Of a DNA stretch of 64,000 nt, positions 47,455 through 59,060 are shown one piece after another. Source of the stretch: Tolypeutes matacus (lineage: Eukaryota; Chordata; Mammalia; Cingulata; Chlamyphoridae). Within the stretch, counting starts at the first letter, position 1, and the number at the start of each line of letters is the position of its first letter. Under the pieces are notes generated by a model, which was not told the DNA's origin, did not search any database, and saw only the letters and a program-made list of their open reading frames with translations. The translations under genes and the position numbers were made by a program. The stretch lies in the NCBI GenBank assembly GCA_026826555.1, contig JAKSZT010054457.1, forward strand, positions 7,235,199 to 7,299,198. The letters are read 5' to 3'.

Positions 47455-47490
47455 CCTTACTCTGCCGCCATCTTGCCCCTCCTCCCCTCT
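47455..47490 (-). promoter_or_regulatory. L1 5' terminus with YY1-like site
   Basis: The minus strand starts 'ggaggggcaagatggcggca'. The 'caagatggcggc' core matches the YY1 site that positions transcription start in human L1. This supports a complete 5' end. Confidence 0.75.
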
Positions 47491-48711
47491 AGTAGTCTTA
47501 TCCCCTAAGTTTTGATATGTTGTGTTGTTTTTATTTGTCTCAAGATATTTACTGATTTTATTTGCAATGTCTTCTTTGACTCACTGATTTAACTTCCATA
47601 TATTTGTTGATTTTCCAGTTCTTTGCTTGTTATTGATTTCTAGGCTCATTCCATTATGGTCAAAGGATGTTTTATAAGTTTCAATCTTTCTACACTTATT
47701 GAGACTAATTTGTGACCCAACATGTGGTCTGTCCTGGAGCAAGATCCATGTGCACTTGAGTAGAATGTATATCCTATTGTTTTGGGGTGCAATGTTCTGT
47801 ATATGTCTGTTAGTTCTAGTTCATTTATCATATTATTAGAGTTCTCTGTTTCTTTGTTGTTCTTCTGTCTAGATGTTCTGTGTCTAGAAGGAAGTGCTCT
47901 ATTGAAGACTCTGCCAGTGTTTACCTCATGTATTTTGTGACACTGTGGTTAGGTGCATAAATATTTATGATTGCTAATTCTTAGTTGATTGGCTTTTTAT
48001 TAATATATAGTATCTTTCTTTGTATCATATAACAGCTTTTGACTTAAAGTCTATTTTGTCTGATATTAGTATAGCCACCTCAGTTCTATTTGGTTACTAT
48101 TTGCATGGAATATTTTTTTCCATCCTTTCACTTTTGACCGGTTTGTGTCTTTGGGTCTAAGATGAGTCCCTTATAAATAATATATAGTTGTTTCATGCTT
48201 TTTTATTCATTCTGCCAACCTGTATCTTTTGATTGGGGAGTTTAGTCAATTAAAATTCATTGTTATTACTGTAAAGGCATTACTTACTTCAGCCATTTTA
48301 TCTTTTGGTTTTTATATGTCATCTTTTTCTCTCTTTTACTTTATTGCTACCTCCTTTTCTATATAGTTCTATTGTGATGTGTCTGATCCCTTTCTCATTT
48401 TTCTTTCTGTATATGTTTTAAATATTTTCTTTGTGGTTACCCTGGGGTTTATATTTTACAACCTATATCTTTAAACTGCCGATTTGAAAAGATGCCTACT
48501 TAGCTTCAATAACATACATGTTCTCTGATTCCATATCCCTGTGTTTCTCGTCTCCATATTATTTTTGTCCCACTTTAGCACTTTATATTTTGCATGTCCA
48601 TTACCAGGAAAAATACATTTTTCTTGTGCAATTGTATTCTGATTCTTATATGAATTAAAGACTAGCATTATACTGATTGTTTCTCTGCAGACATGTAGTT
48701 TTCTACTTAAA

Positions 48712-48950
48712 TCATCAGTAAGTTGATTGCATCTATGGCTGATTATATCTACAATCAACTGAAAAGATTGCCTTCAACAATGAGAGACTTCTCATCCAAG
48801 CAGTTGAAGGCCTTAAAAGGAGAAGTGATGATTTCAGCAGTCAGAAGAGAGAATTTCCATGTTATTTCAGCCAGCCAGCTTCTCCTGGAAAATTCATGGA
48901 TGACTTTTATCTGAGCTCCCAGATTATAGCCTGCCCTATGGAATATCCTT
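48712..48950 (+). mobile_element. ERV-L LTR fragment
   Basis: 'ttgattgcatctatggctg', 'gcagttgaaggccttaaaag' and 'gccagcttctcctgg' align in order with the LTRs of the provirus at 55145-61859 (positions ~120-360 of the LTR), but are more diverged. Both ends are missing. Confidence 0.6.
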
Positions 48951-51635
48951 TAAAATCTACGCTGGCTATACTACTGGGTAACCAAATAGCAATGAAAAGA
49001 AATTTCTTTTACAGAAATATTCCAGCCAATAAATGAAGAAGGAATGTTTGAATTAAAAGTGAACTATGTAACCTCTAATGAATCAATATATTTAGATAAC
49101 AATCAATAATTGTTAGTGACAAAAATTGATGAAACCAGGCACAGAACTTCCAATGTAAGAGCATAACATCATTATGTTAAAGTACATCATGTAGAATTAA
49201 TCAGCAAAATCCCAAAAGTAGTATTGTTGGGAATCTGTACATTAAAAACCAATTTATATATACACAAAACTACACTAGAGTGTGTAGGAGTACACATTTG
49301 GGTGACATACTAATAAGAAAATCACAGGTATGATTAGCACAAATTTCAGGATCTCAGTTACACTTAATGAGAAGTGGTTATATTTGGAGTGTGGAAAGTA
49401 GAGGGTTTTCAATGTGGTTAGAAAATATTGCTTCTTGACTTGAATTCTGGTTGTGAGTGTTTATGTTATAATAATTCACTAAACTACACATTTATTCTTA
49501 AAATGAGAGTAGCATTATATATAGAGAAAACAGTACTCTTGTGTTTTGCATTTACCCTTTTAGTTACCCTTACTAAAGATCTTCATTCTTCATGCTACTC
49601 CAAGCCACTATTCCAAATCCTGTCTCATTTCCATTAAATAATAAAATCCCATATACTTTCTAAATGAATAATGAACTGAAAATTCAAATTTAAACACTAG
49701 CAACTTTACGTTCTTTCTTTGTAAGTAAGTAAAAGTTTCCTCAAGGTTATGCTCAGAATCTTGTGCTTTCACACTTGTTTCCAGTGTGGCTGTGTTGAGC
49801 ACAAGCAGCATCTCTGAGCTCGCCCAGGTGCCCACACTGGGCCCTGCAGTTGCTTACCTGTGTCAGAAGAACAGCTAAAAGGTATTTGTATTCATGAATA
49901 CAGTCACCTAAAGAACACATTTTTTGCAAGTTATAAGGAGCAGAAACACTGGACAGTAGAGAGTTTAAATGCTAACACAAATGTGCAATATTTTCTAGAA
50001 GGGAGGATGTGTGTGTGTGTGTGTGTGTGTCACACTTCACCTGGCAGCACTTCCAGGGAGCCAAGAGAAATCATCTAGAGCCCAGTAAGGAATGGGATGG
50101 TCTTAGGTTGTAAATTCAAGAAACTTCTGAAAGTACATTTAAATAGTGAATATTTCCTATTTCTGCCTACTGTTTGCCCAGTATCAACATACCGGCGAAA
50201 TTCTCTGGTATCTGGTGGCCAAAGCACATCTTATCCAACAAATATGTCCTTCCTTGGGTACTCTCTAGGATATCATACAAAGTTTCCTTATATCTTACAA
50301 TTGCTCTTTTATTACAGTTGATTTTTTTTCCTATTGAGCTTCCCCTGTTTAACCAAATGCCTGATTTCTATGCCCTGATTGGACCTATACTGCTACAGAC
50401 TCTTTGATACACTTTGATATACCAAACTCCACTCCTAATATTGTTTATTACCTGAATGCATAACTGGTTCACTAGCTTGGAGAACATCCATTTTATGAAT
50501 GCTGAAAATAGTTTACATAGAACAGCATGGGTCTGCAAAAGATCCAAAACCAAACCTGCGTGACTAAAGAATTCCTCACCATACACAACACACACACAAG
50601 ACAGCTGTGGTACATCTTAATTGCATTTATTTCTACATCTTATCGTTTCTTTTATATTTCTTCTTATTTGCAAATGTCACCATTGCTTGTGAAAAATCAG
50701 GTTACACTTTACTAAATTTAAAAAAGTTTTAATGATGGGTACTGGAATTCCTTAACCCATCCTTGTTGAGCAATTATCTGAGTTTTCTCCATATTTGCTA
50801 AGCTACATGCCCCAAATTAGAATTTACATTAATAGTTCCCATGCCCACAAATCCCAAACTAAAAAGAGAGGACCTATGGGTTGCATTAGTTATTGACATA
50901 TGAGCAAACAGCCTCTTGCAAATATATTTAAATAAGATGTGTCGTGCTTCAGAGGACCCATTTCTTTCAAAAGTGGAAAAACTCAAAAGGCCAAGAAATG
51001 GAAGTAAAATATGTGATGTTGTGTGTGAAATATCTGACTGTGTGATTACTAAATATTCATAAATTTGAAGCAAATCAAATTTACCTAATAATCAACTCCC
51101 AGTCACAAACTAACTAGGTATCTTATTAATCTCTTAACCAGACTGGCACCAAATATAAAGTTGTACTATACTAGCCCAGTTATTGTCTGATCTGCTTTTC
51201 TTGAACTTGTTAAAGAACACATCAGAAAAAAAATTGTATAGAAGAAAAGATGATAAAAGAGTTTGTTAGAAAACATGAATTGAGTCAAATCCTGAAAGAT
51301 ACTATCAATTAAAATATATTTTAATGCATTTTCAGCAAGACTTATGTGTTACAAACTGAAATCAGGTTACCTGAAAGGCACCAGATGTAGAAATTGAAAA
51401 TCCTATTGCTAAGAATGTCAAAAACTGAAAAATAATTTTAAACAAAGTGGAGGTAGGCATACTTCCTGTGGTAATATAGTAATCATCAATCACAACTTTC
51501 ATATCAATTGCAAGTCTTATATTCTTACAAAGTTGTCTATAATTCTAATATTTCTCTGGAAAACTTTATTGTTAGAAAAGTTTTCACATAGCCTGTGGGT
51601 ATCCTGTTGTAAAGAAGTTTCTTTTCGTTCACAAT
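48951..51635. other. Mostly unassigned; (TG)11 tract
   Basis: A pure TG run lies at 50009-50030. No gene or named repeat otherwise. The open frames here are short and overlap in both strands. Confidence 0.4.
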
Positions 51636-51639
51636 CTGT

Positions 51640-51935
51640 TTTCTCTTTGGTTTATTCATGTCTTTTTTTCCCACCTAAGCCTGTTTCCTATATCATTTTG
51701 AAGCAATGGCTTGGCGGCCTTTCTAAACACCTCCTAAAATGCACTTACAACCAGCCCCTCCTCTCCATTGCTAGTTCCATGACCCTAATTCAGGCTCTCA
51801 TTATCTTTTGCCTGAACAATTCCAGTAAATTCTAAACTTGTCTTTCTGCCTCCTCTCTGATCTATTCTTCCACATTGCCTTTAAAGCTATCTTTATAAAA
51901 CATATCTGTTCATGTCAATTCCCTGTTAAAACATA
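51640..51935 (+). repeat. L2-like fragment
   Basis: 'cctaattcaggctctcattatcttttgcctg' type sequence followed by 'tgcctcctctctgatctattc' and 'cttataaaacatatctgttc' is a common ancient mammalian repeat that I recognise as L2-like. Confidence 0.5.
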
Positions 51936-51939
51936 AAAA

Positions 51940-53570
51940 ATCAATATATAAAGATGAATGCATTAATACTTTCATATACCAGCAACAAACAATTTGTATG
52001 TATAAGACAAACTTTGCAGTGTGATTCTAAGATTTGCATGGAAAATTAAAAAGACAAGAATGGCTAAGACTCTCCCTTAAGGGAGAACTAGGTGCAAGGA
52101 CTTGCTCTACCAGAGGTAAAGTCTTATTATAAACCTATGATAAGAGAATGTGGCACTGGTGCAAGGATAACTAAGTAGACTAATGGAAAAATTAAGAAGG
52201 CCATAAATGGACTCACATACATCTGAACACTTGATTTATAACTGAGATGGCACTGCAAGGTTTGGGGAAATGATGCTGTTTTCAATTAATGATGCTGGTA
52301 CAAGTATGTATTGAATGGAAAGCCATAAAATTGCACTCTTATCCCATGCGTAAGAATCAACAACTGATGTGTTGCACTCTTACTGTAAATACAAATATGT
52401 AAAGCTTGCAGGAGGTGATATAGGAAACTATCTTCATTGCCTCTGCATAAGGAAAGCTTTCTTAAAGCATAAAAAAATCAAATATGAAATATTATGTATA
52501 TTTTAGTATATTGAAAATTAAGAATTAAAATTAAGAATTTATAATTCATCAAAAGATATATATTCATAGGGGAAAAAGATAAACCCAAGAGTGGAAAAAG
52601 CTATTGCAACACATAAAACTAACCAAAGATCCATGTCAAAAGTGTAAAATGCTCTTACAAAGCAATAAGAAAAGACACACATTTCAATGAGACAATCAAG
52701 TAAGAGAGAGAACCAGAAAAGACACTTCATAAAAGAGAATTCCAATGGCCAAAAATGTATTAAAAAGTGCTCAACCCATTAATTGTCAGAAAATGCTATT
52801 TAAAACCATAAGAAGATTCCACTATATACCCACCAGATTGGCAAAACTTAAAAGTCTGACAATATTAAGTGCTGACAAGGACATGGAGCACTGGGAGAAC
52901 TCAAATACTGCTTGTGGCAAGGTAAATGGGTACTGCCACTTTTGAAAATAGGTTGGCCTCTTCTACTAAATTTGATGATATGCCACCTCTTTATGACCCA
53001 AAAAAGGGCACTCCTTAGAGGAACTTGTGTATATATGCACAACAGCATTGCTTGTATTATTTTAAAAATGGAAACAACTGATATATCCAGCAACAATAAA
53101 TTCATTAAACAAACTGCATTTTATTCATATAGTGGGAAACTACCTAGCAATGAAAATAAGTAAACTACAGCTACACAGAAAATGTGGATTAATCTTACAA
53201 AACAGCACTAAGTAAAAGAAGGAAGACACGAAAGTATTAATACAGAATTACTTTATTTACATAAAATTCAAAAGCAGGTAGAACTAAACAGAAGTGTTCA
53301 GGGATGTACTCATAGGTCGTTAAACTCTGCAGAAGCAATAAAATTAAAATTTAGCAGGGACATGAACACCATGAAGTTCAGGGGTGTGTATTAACATTAG
53401 GTGTGAGAGGCAAGGATATGAACAGGAAAGGACTTCTGGAGAGCTGGCAGTGTTCCATGTCTGACCTGGGTAGTGGTTGCATGGGTGCTTGCTTTATAAT
53501 TTTTTAATAAACAATATGTTTATGTGTTGTTAGCTTTTCTCTAAATGTGCTATTTTCCACAATAAAAACA
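51940..53570 (+). mobile_element. L1M ORF2 3' part and 3' UTR (sense)
   Basis: Collinear with the last ~1.5 kb of an old L1: 'gatttgcatggaaaattaaaaag', 'ctaccagaggtaaagtcttat', 'aagtgctcaacccattaat', 'ccaccagattggcaaaactt', 'gctgacaaggacatggagca', 'gtgggaaactacctagcaat', ending in an A-rich tail near 53570. Heavily diverged; ORF2 is unreadable. Confidence 0.75.
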
Positions 53571-53574
53571 GATT

Positions 53575-54400
53575 AAAAAAATATATCTAACACATTTAAT
53601 TTTCCCATCCACTAGACAGAGGTGAAGTCAAAATATTCAGATCTATTCTTTATAGACTCAATTGGGTCAAGTTTATTTCTAGCTGAGGAAATATTTTCCC
53701 CAATTTTGAATAGTTCTCATTTACTGACTTTACAGTTCTTGAGTTCTCACAGATTAGACATCCTTTTGCCTACCTCCAACTCTAGCTCAAACATTTTTCA
53801 TTATGGGCTTTATAACTATTCCCATGAATGATACTCTGATAGAATCCGGATACACAGAGAATATTTTTAAAAAGATGAGAGTCAAATAATTGGGAAAACT
53901 TTAATGTTAAAGGGAAAGAAAGCAATGGTGATATCTTTCTGATCACAGGGAGGAAACCCAGACAAATACAGGTTACTTGGAACAAGAGCTTCTGGGAAAA
54001 GGTTGCTCCTGCCAGCTGGTCATTGTCAGCTCAGATGACTCAGACTGCCATTCCTGCTTTTTTTGTTCTTTTCAATTCTCTCTAATCACAGTTGATATAT
54101 TAAAATTGTTAATGAAAGAGAAGATTAAATATTTTACGTGGGGGATTTTAAATATTTGGGTATTCTATTGCTACTGTTGCTACCACTACCACCTCAGATT
54201 TGTAGAGTTTATTATCCATTCATTCATTCTGTGAGCAACATTGAGTCACTGATCAGACACAGGGCATTGTGCTGGAACCCTGCCCTTCAGAAGCCTTACC
54301 CATCACTTCATTATCTCATTATATAAGTCCCAACAATGTTATAGGGTAAGCAGGGAATATGTTATTTATAGTTGTTTTTTGTTGTTTTTTTTTTAATTAA
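53575..54400. other. Unassigned sequence
   Basis: No gene or confident repeat recognised. Confidence 0.4.
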
Positions 54401-54404
54401 GCTT

Positions 54405-54870
54405 TGTATCAGTCATCTTTTGCCTTGAACAACCCATTCCAAAACTCAGTGGTCTTAAAGAAACAATTCCAATTCCTCCATATTAGGCTAGCTCAGCTAA
54501 TCTTGCATGGGCTTGTAGGTGCGTCAGCTAGCAAATGGTTGATCTAAAATGGCCTCACAAATATATTCAGTGATGGGCAGGCTGTTGGCCATGGTGACAG
54601 GGTCACTGGGCCACATGTGTCTCATGTGTCTCATGTGTCTCATTACCCAGCAAATCTTCTTCACAGGGCAGTCAGAGTTCCAAGAGCAGCAAAAGGGCAA
54701 GCCAATTGGACAGGTATGGATCAAGCTTATGTTTATGTCACATTTGCTCAAGTTCATTGATCAGCCAAGCCACATGGTCCAGCTAGCATCACTGTGGGAC
54801 AATACAACCAAAGGGTGTGAATGCACAAGATGATGATCCATGGACATCTTTGTAATCTACCCCAGGCCTA
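54405..54870 (-). mobile_element. Antisense MER/LTR-like repeat
   Basis: 'tcagtcatcttttgccttga', 'ccattccaaaactcagtggt' and 'gtctcattacccagcaaatc' recall a common mammalian LTR-type repeat in reverse. Three copies of the 9-mer 'tgtgtctca' occur at about 54616-54643. Confidence 0.45.
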
Positions 54871-55144
54871 GAGTCTTTCCTAAATAATGTGACATTGTGT
54901 CCACAGCTTAGGTCTCCTCACGCCCAGTTCAGTATTCTCTCCACCAGGCCAAATAAACAAAGGGAAGACGGGAAGCTAATGGAAGTGGGGTTAAGGGATG
55001 GCTTGCAGGAAAGGATGATTAGGGAGTCACATGAGATAATTATGATCCCAACCTAACCTTTTTGATCTGAATTATTCAGTTAAAATGTTTATTGTGGTGA
55101 ATTAACAATTGGCACTCATTTGCTTTGTTTTATACAATGCTATT

Positions 55145-55573
55145 TGTGATGGTTAGGCTAATGTTCCAACTCGGCCAGGTAATTGTGTCCAGGTGTTTGG
55201 TCCAGCAAGCACTGGGCTAATTGTAATACAAGAGCCTTTACGGACTTTGATCACCAGTGAGTTTACTACATGGATGGCTGATTACACCTGCATCAATCAC
55301 TGAGATTGCATCATCAATGGATGATGCTTTTATCCAATAAGTTGAATGCTTTAAAAGTGGAAGTGGTTTCAACATTCAGAGAAAATTTCCCAGCTCATTG
55401 TTGAACAGCCAACTTCTCCCAGAAACTCATCAAGGACCTTCCATCGGACTTTCATTGGAGCCCCTGGTTTGTAGCCTGGACTTGTGCATCCCCACAGTCA
55501 CGTGAAAGACTCTTATAAAAACTCATATTATCTCCTGTTGATTCTGTTTCCCTATAGATCCCTGACTAATACA
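55145..55573 (+). repeat. 5' LTR of ERV-L provirus
   Basis: 429 bp from 'tgtgatggttaggctaatg' to 'ccctgactaataca', with a TATA-like 'cttataaaaactc' near 55512. I count about 44 substitutions against the 3' LTR over roughly 410 aligned bases, many of them transitions and several at decayed CpG sites. Confidence 0.92.
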
Positions 55574-55576
55574 GTT

Positions 55577-55594
55577 TGGTACTGAGAGTGGGGT
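55577..55594 (+). other. Primer binding site, tRNA-Leu type
   Basis: 'tggtactgagagtggggt' starts 3 bp after the LTR and resembles the complement of a leucine tRNA 3' end, the primer after which ERV-L is named. Confidence 0.75.
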
Positions 55595-55599
55595 AGTTC

Positions 55600-57108
55600 T
55601 TGAGGAACAGTGTCTTAAACATGGGATGTCTGAGGTGGTTCTGGGAGTTTTGTAATTGGATCTCTACTATAATTGGACTCAGTGGTACTAATGACTCCCT
55701 TTCCAATAATGAAGAGGCCACTAACAGTCCATGGCATGAGCTGGCAATAGAGATACACAAAATAGCATCACTGGATTCCCCTACTTCCATGTTTATAAGA
55801 AGCAAGGATCTGGGTGAGAGTGTTTTCAACACCTTAACAGAATTTTGTGGAGTCAAAAAGAATAATGATGTTGGGAGGCTCTTCCTGGATTCTCTGGATA
55901 CAGTTACACAAGAAAGAGAGGAGCTAAATTCTTCAAATTTGAAACTTAAATGCCACACGAATGATATGAAAGTTTCTATGTATGTCTTGAAAGAAAATCA
56001 TGTCTCCTGTAGCCACAGACTTGAGATATCTGAGAATCAAACTCAGACTCTCATTGTATGAGTAGCAGAATTACAGAGGAAACTAAAATCTCAACCTCGC
56101 AGGGTTTCTGCAATTAAAGTGAAGGCATTGATTCGAAAGGAGTGCAACCCTGAGGATTGGGATGGAGACATTTGGGATGATGATAATATTGGTGGGGACA
56201 TTGGAAACCTAAATTCTGCTGAGACTTTACCAGATAAACCTGCGATGGCCTACCCTGTGGAGACCACACCTTGTCAACCTTGCATCATCCAGCCTTCAGC
56301 CTGCCCCAATGAGTCCAGACCTCCTTTCAGCCCTGAGGTGGGTACCAGCCAAATGGAAGCCTGCACTGCCCAGCCTCTGGCCTGCTCCAGGGAGTCTGGA
56401 CCTCCTTCCAGCCCTGAGGGAGGTACCAGCCTAAATCCAGCATGCACTGCCCAACTTCTAGTCTGCCCTGAGGCATCTGTCTTCCAACCCTTGCCTGAAG
56501 AGATTAATCCTGTCTCACCAGAAGAAAATGCAAAGGAATGCCCCGAGGTCAGTAGCCTGCAAGACATCTCTAATCCTTCTCTTTACCCACACCCACCACC
56601 CCTCTTGTCTTCAAGACCCATTACTAGACTAAAATCACAGCAAGTGCCCAAAGGTGAAATACAAAGTGTTACCCATGAGGAAGTATACTATACTCTGAAA
56701 GAACTGCATGAGTTTTCCAACTTATATGGATAGAAATCAGAGGAATAGGTGTGGGAATGGATATTAAGTGTATGGAATAATGGTGGAAGGAATATAAAGT
56801 TGGATCAGGCTGAATTTATTGATAGGGGCCAACTAAGCAGAAATTCTGGATTGAATGCTGTAGCTCGAGGAGTTAGAAAGGGCTCTGACAGTTTGTTTGG
56901 GTGGCTGACTGAAACATGGACCAGACGATGGCCTAGCATGTCTGATGTTGAGATGCCTAATTTGCCCTGGTACACCGTATATGAGGAGATTCAAAGGCTG
57001 AGAGAGATTGGAATGCTAGAATGGATTTACCATTTGAGACCTGCCCACCAAACCCAGGACTGTCCAGAGGACACACCTTTAATCAGGACTGTGAGGATAA
57101 ATTTGTAA
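55600..57108 (+). pseudogene. ERV-L gag, three in-frame stops
   Basis: A single reading frame of 503 codons (first ATG at 55621), interrupted by TGA at 56059-56061, TAG at 56731-56733 and TAG at 56746-56748. It ends with TAA at 57106-57108. Gag builds the particle shell and packages RNA. The N-terminal part has a charged, helical stretch. The centre is Pro- and Cys-rich with three imperfect 27-residue (81-bp) repeats beginning near 56290, 56371 and 56452 ('QPSAC', 'QPLAC', 'QLLVC'). The C-terminal part (56749-57108) is W-rich and capsid-like. A C-X2-C...H stretch in another frame near 57272-57300 may be the nucleocapsid region after a frameshift. Not functional. Confidence 0.8.
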
Positions 57109-57589
57109 GACTAACTCCATCTTCTCTGAAGAGCTCTGTCGCTGCTTTTCTCTGCAGTCCAGATTACTGTAGGGAGGGCTATAATGGAATTGGAATCCTT
57201 AAATATTATGGGCATGATCAGATTTCTGTCCAATAAAAGTCAAGTATCAGCAGTTAATTGCAAAAGGCAAGGTGGATGTGGCTATTGCAATGAAGATTCA
57301 GAGCAGCACACAGAATAGTCTGAGTTGCATGGAGTTATAGCGTTTGTTAATAGATCATGGGGTACCTAGAAGTGAAATACATGGGCAATCTACTAAATTT
57401 ATTCTGGATCTGTATAAGCAGAAGAGTTCTAGGTCAAGTGAACAAAACCCTAACTCGAGTAACAGACACAGAGAATCACGACCCCTTAATCAATTCCCAG
57501 ACTTGAGACAGTTTACAGCACCAGAGTCCCTTGAATGAGGAGAAGGCCAGGTCCCCTTGGGGAGGAATCCTGTTAAACTGCCAAAATTT

Positions 57590-57960
57590 ATACTGTTAAT
57601 CTTCGTCCCACCTTTCCCCAGGGAGACCTAAAGCCTTTTGCCAGAGTAACTGTGTATTGGGGAAAAGGAAATGATCAGACATTTCAGGTATTATTAGACC
57701 TGGCTCAGAAGTCACATTAATTCCAGGAGACCCAAAATGTCACTGTAGTCCACCAGTCAGAGTAGGGGCTTATGGAGGTCAGATGATTGATGGAGTTTTA
57801 GCTCAGGGCTGTCTCACAGTGGGTCCAGTGCGTCCCCAGACCCATTCAGTGGTTATTTCCTCAGTTCCAGAATGCATAATTGGAATAGACATACTCAGTA
57901 ACTGGCAGAATCCCCACATTGGATCCCTGACTTGTGGAGTCAGGGCTATAATGGTTGGAA
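57590..57960 (+). pseudogene. ERV-L protease, damaged active site
   Basis: A retroviral aspartic protease matures Gag and Pol. The N-terminal part is near 57620-57720. The position of the catalytic Asp (GAC, 57697-57699) is followed by Leu-Ala instead of the usual Thr/Ser-Gly, and a TAA comes soon after (57718-57720). The C-terminal part continues in another frame from 57783, with an 'IIGIDIL' hydrophobic segment near 57879. A small deletion or frame change at the active site would explain both effects. Confidence 0.65.
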
Positions 57961-59060
57961 AGGCCAAGTCAAAGCCTCTAGAATTGCCCCTACCTAGCAA
58001 AATAGTAAATCAAAAGCAATACCGGATTCCTGGAGGGATTGCAGAGATTACTGCCACCATCAAGGATTTGAAGGATGATACAGGGGTGGTGATTCCCACC
58101 ACATCCCCATTTAATTCTCCTATTTGGCCTGTGCAGAAAACAGATGGATCTTGGAGGATGACATTAGATTATCATAAACTTAACCAGGTGGTCACTTCAA
58201 TTGCAGCTGCTGTCCCAGATGTGGTATCATTGCTTGAGCAACACATTCCCTGGTACCTTGTATGCAGCTGTTGATCTGGTAAATGCTTTTTTCTCAATTG
58301 CCATTAGTAAGGACCACCAGAAACAGTTTGCTTTTAGCTGTCAAGGACAGCAGTATACCTTCACTGTCCTGCCTAAGGGGTATATCAACCCTCCAGTCCT
58401 ACGTCATAATATTGTCCACAGGGACCTTGATCATCTCTCCCTCCCACAAGACATCACACTGGTCCATTATATTGATGATATCATGTTGATAGGACCTACT
58501 GAGCAAGAAGTAGCAAAGAATCTAGATTTATTGGTAAGGCACTTGCATGAGAAAGAATGGGAAATAAATCCAACAAAAATACAGGGTCCTTTCATCTCAG
58601 TGAAATTTCTAGGTGTCCAGTGCTGAGCGGCCCATCAAGATATCCCTTCTAAAGTGAAGGATAAGCTGTTGCATCTGGCCCCTCCTATGACCAAAAAAGA
58701 AGCACAATGCTTAGTGGTCTCTTCTGATTTTGGAGAAAATGCATTCCTCGTTTGGATATTCTACTCCAGCCCATTTATTGAGTGACCAGAAAATCTCCTA
58801 GTTTTGATTAGGGACTGGAACAAGAGGAAGCCCTGTGACAGGTCCAGGCTGTTGTGCAGGTTGCACTACCATTTGGACCATATGATCCAGCAGATCCAAT
58901 GGTGCTGGAAGTTTCAATGGCAAATAAAGATGCTTTCTGGAGCCTTTGGTGGTCCCCTAGGGGAATCACAAATCAGACCCTTAGGATTTTTGAGCAAAGC
59001 CTTGCCATCTTCTACAGATAACTACTCCCCTTTTGAGAAGCAGGTTTTGGCTTGCTACTG
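57930..59060 (+). pseudogene. ERV-L reverse transcriptase, broken
   Basis: The RT copies viral RNA to DNA. The fingers lie in the frame 57783-58274 ('[15 protein letters not shown]', 'LDYHKLNQ'). A frame change between about 58235 and 58265 moves to the next frame, which holds the motif A Asp (58273-58275, 'VDLVNAFF') and the motif C 'YIDD' (58468-58479). The connection region follows in the same frame, with TGA stops at 58624-58626, 58783-58785 and 59059-59061. Catalytic aspartates are therefore still recognisable, but the chain is broken. Confidence 0.88.

Larger units (their letters stand above)
40115..47490 (-). mobile_element. Near-full-length LINE-1 (antisense)
   Basis: About 7.4 kb including a 479-bp SINE. 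The 3' end is at 40115 (T-run, 'ttcaataaaattttaaaaa' on the minus strand). The 5' end is near 47490, where the minus strand begins 'ggaggggcaagatggcggc'. Between lie a ~680-bp 3' UTR, decayed ORF2 (about 40800-44640), ORF1 (about 44660-45760) and a monomeric 5' UTR (about 45830-47490). The flanks 'atcccataagtttt' and 'atcccctaagtttt' in the old L1 look like a target duplication with one change. Frame breaks throughout make it non-functional. Confidence 0.85.
37545..48700 (-). mobile_element. Old L1 (antisense), broken by two large insertions
   Basis: The pieces are 37545-38480 (3' UTR, T-run at 37546), 38481-38936 (ORF2 region), 40038-40114 and 47500-48700 (endonuclease region and 5' part). 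The sequence is continuous across the breaks: 'ttagctctttcttcttc' continues as 'attaatgtaggag', and 'gcatcccataagtttt' continues as 'taagttttgatatgttg'. The 3' UTR joins ORF2 directly near 38480, so part of ORF2 was lost before or at insertion. All frames are decayed. Confidence 0.75.

Noticed and set aside
49608..49870. Possible minus-strand exon with a 'cacaggtaagc' splice-donor-like site near 49855
   Set aside because: There is no matching acceptor, no protein family resemblance for the open frame, and such donor-like strings are common by chance.
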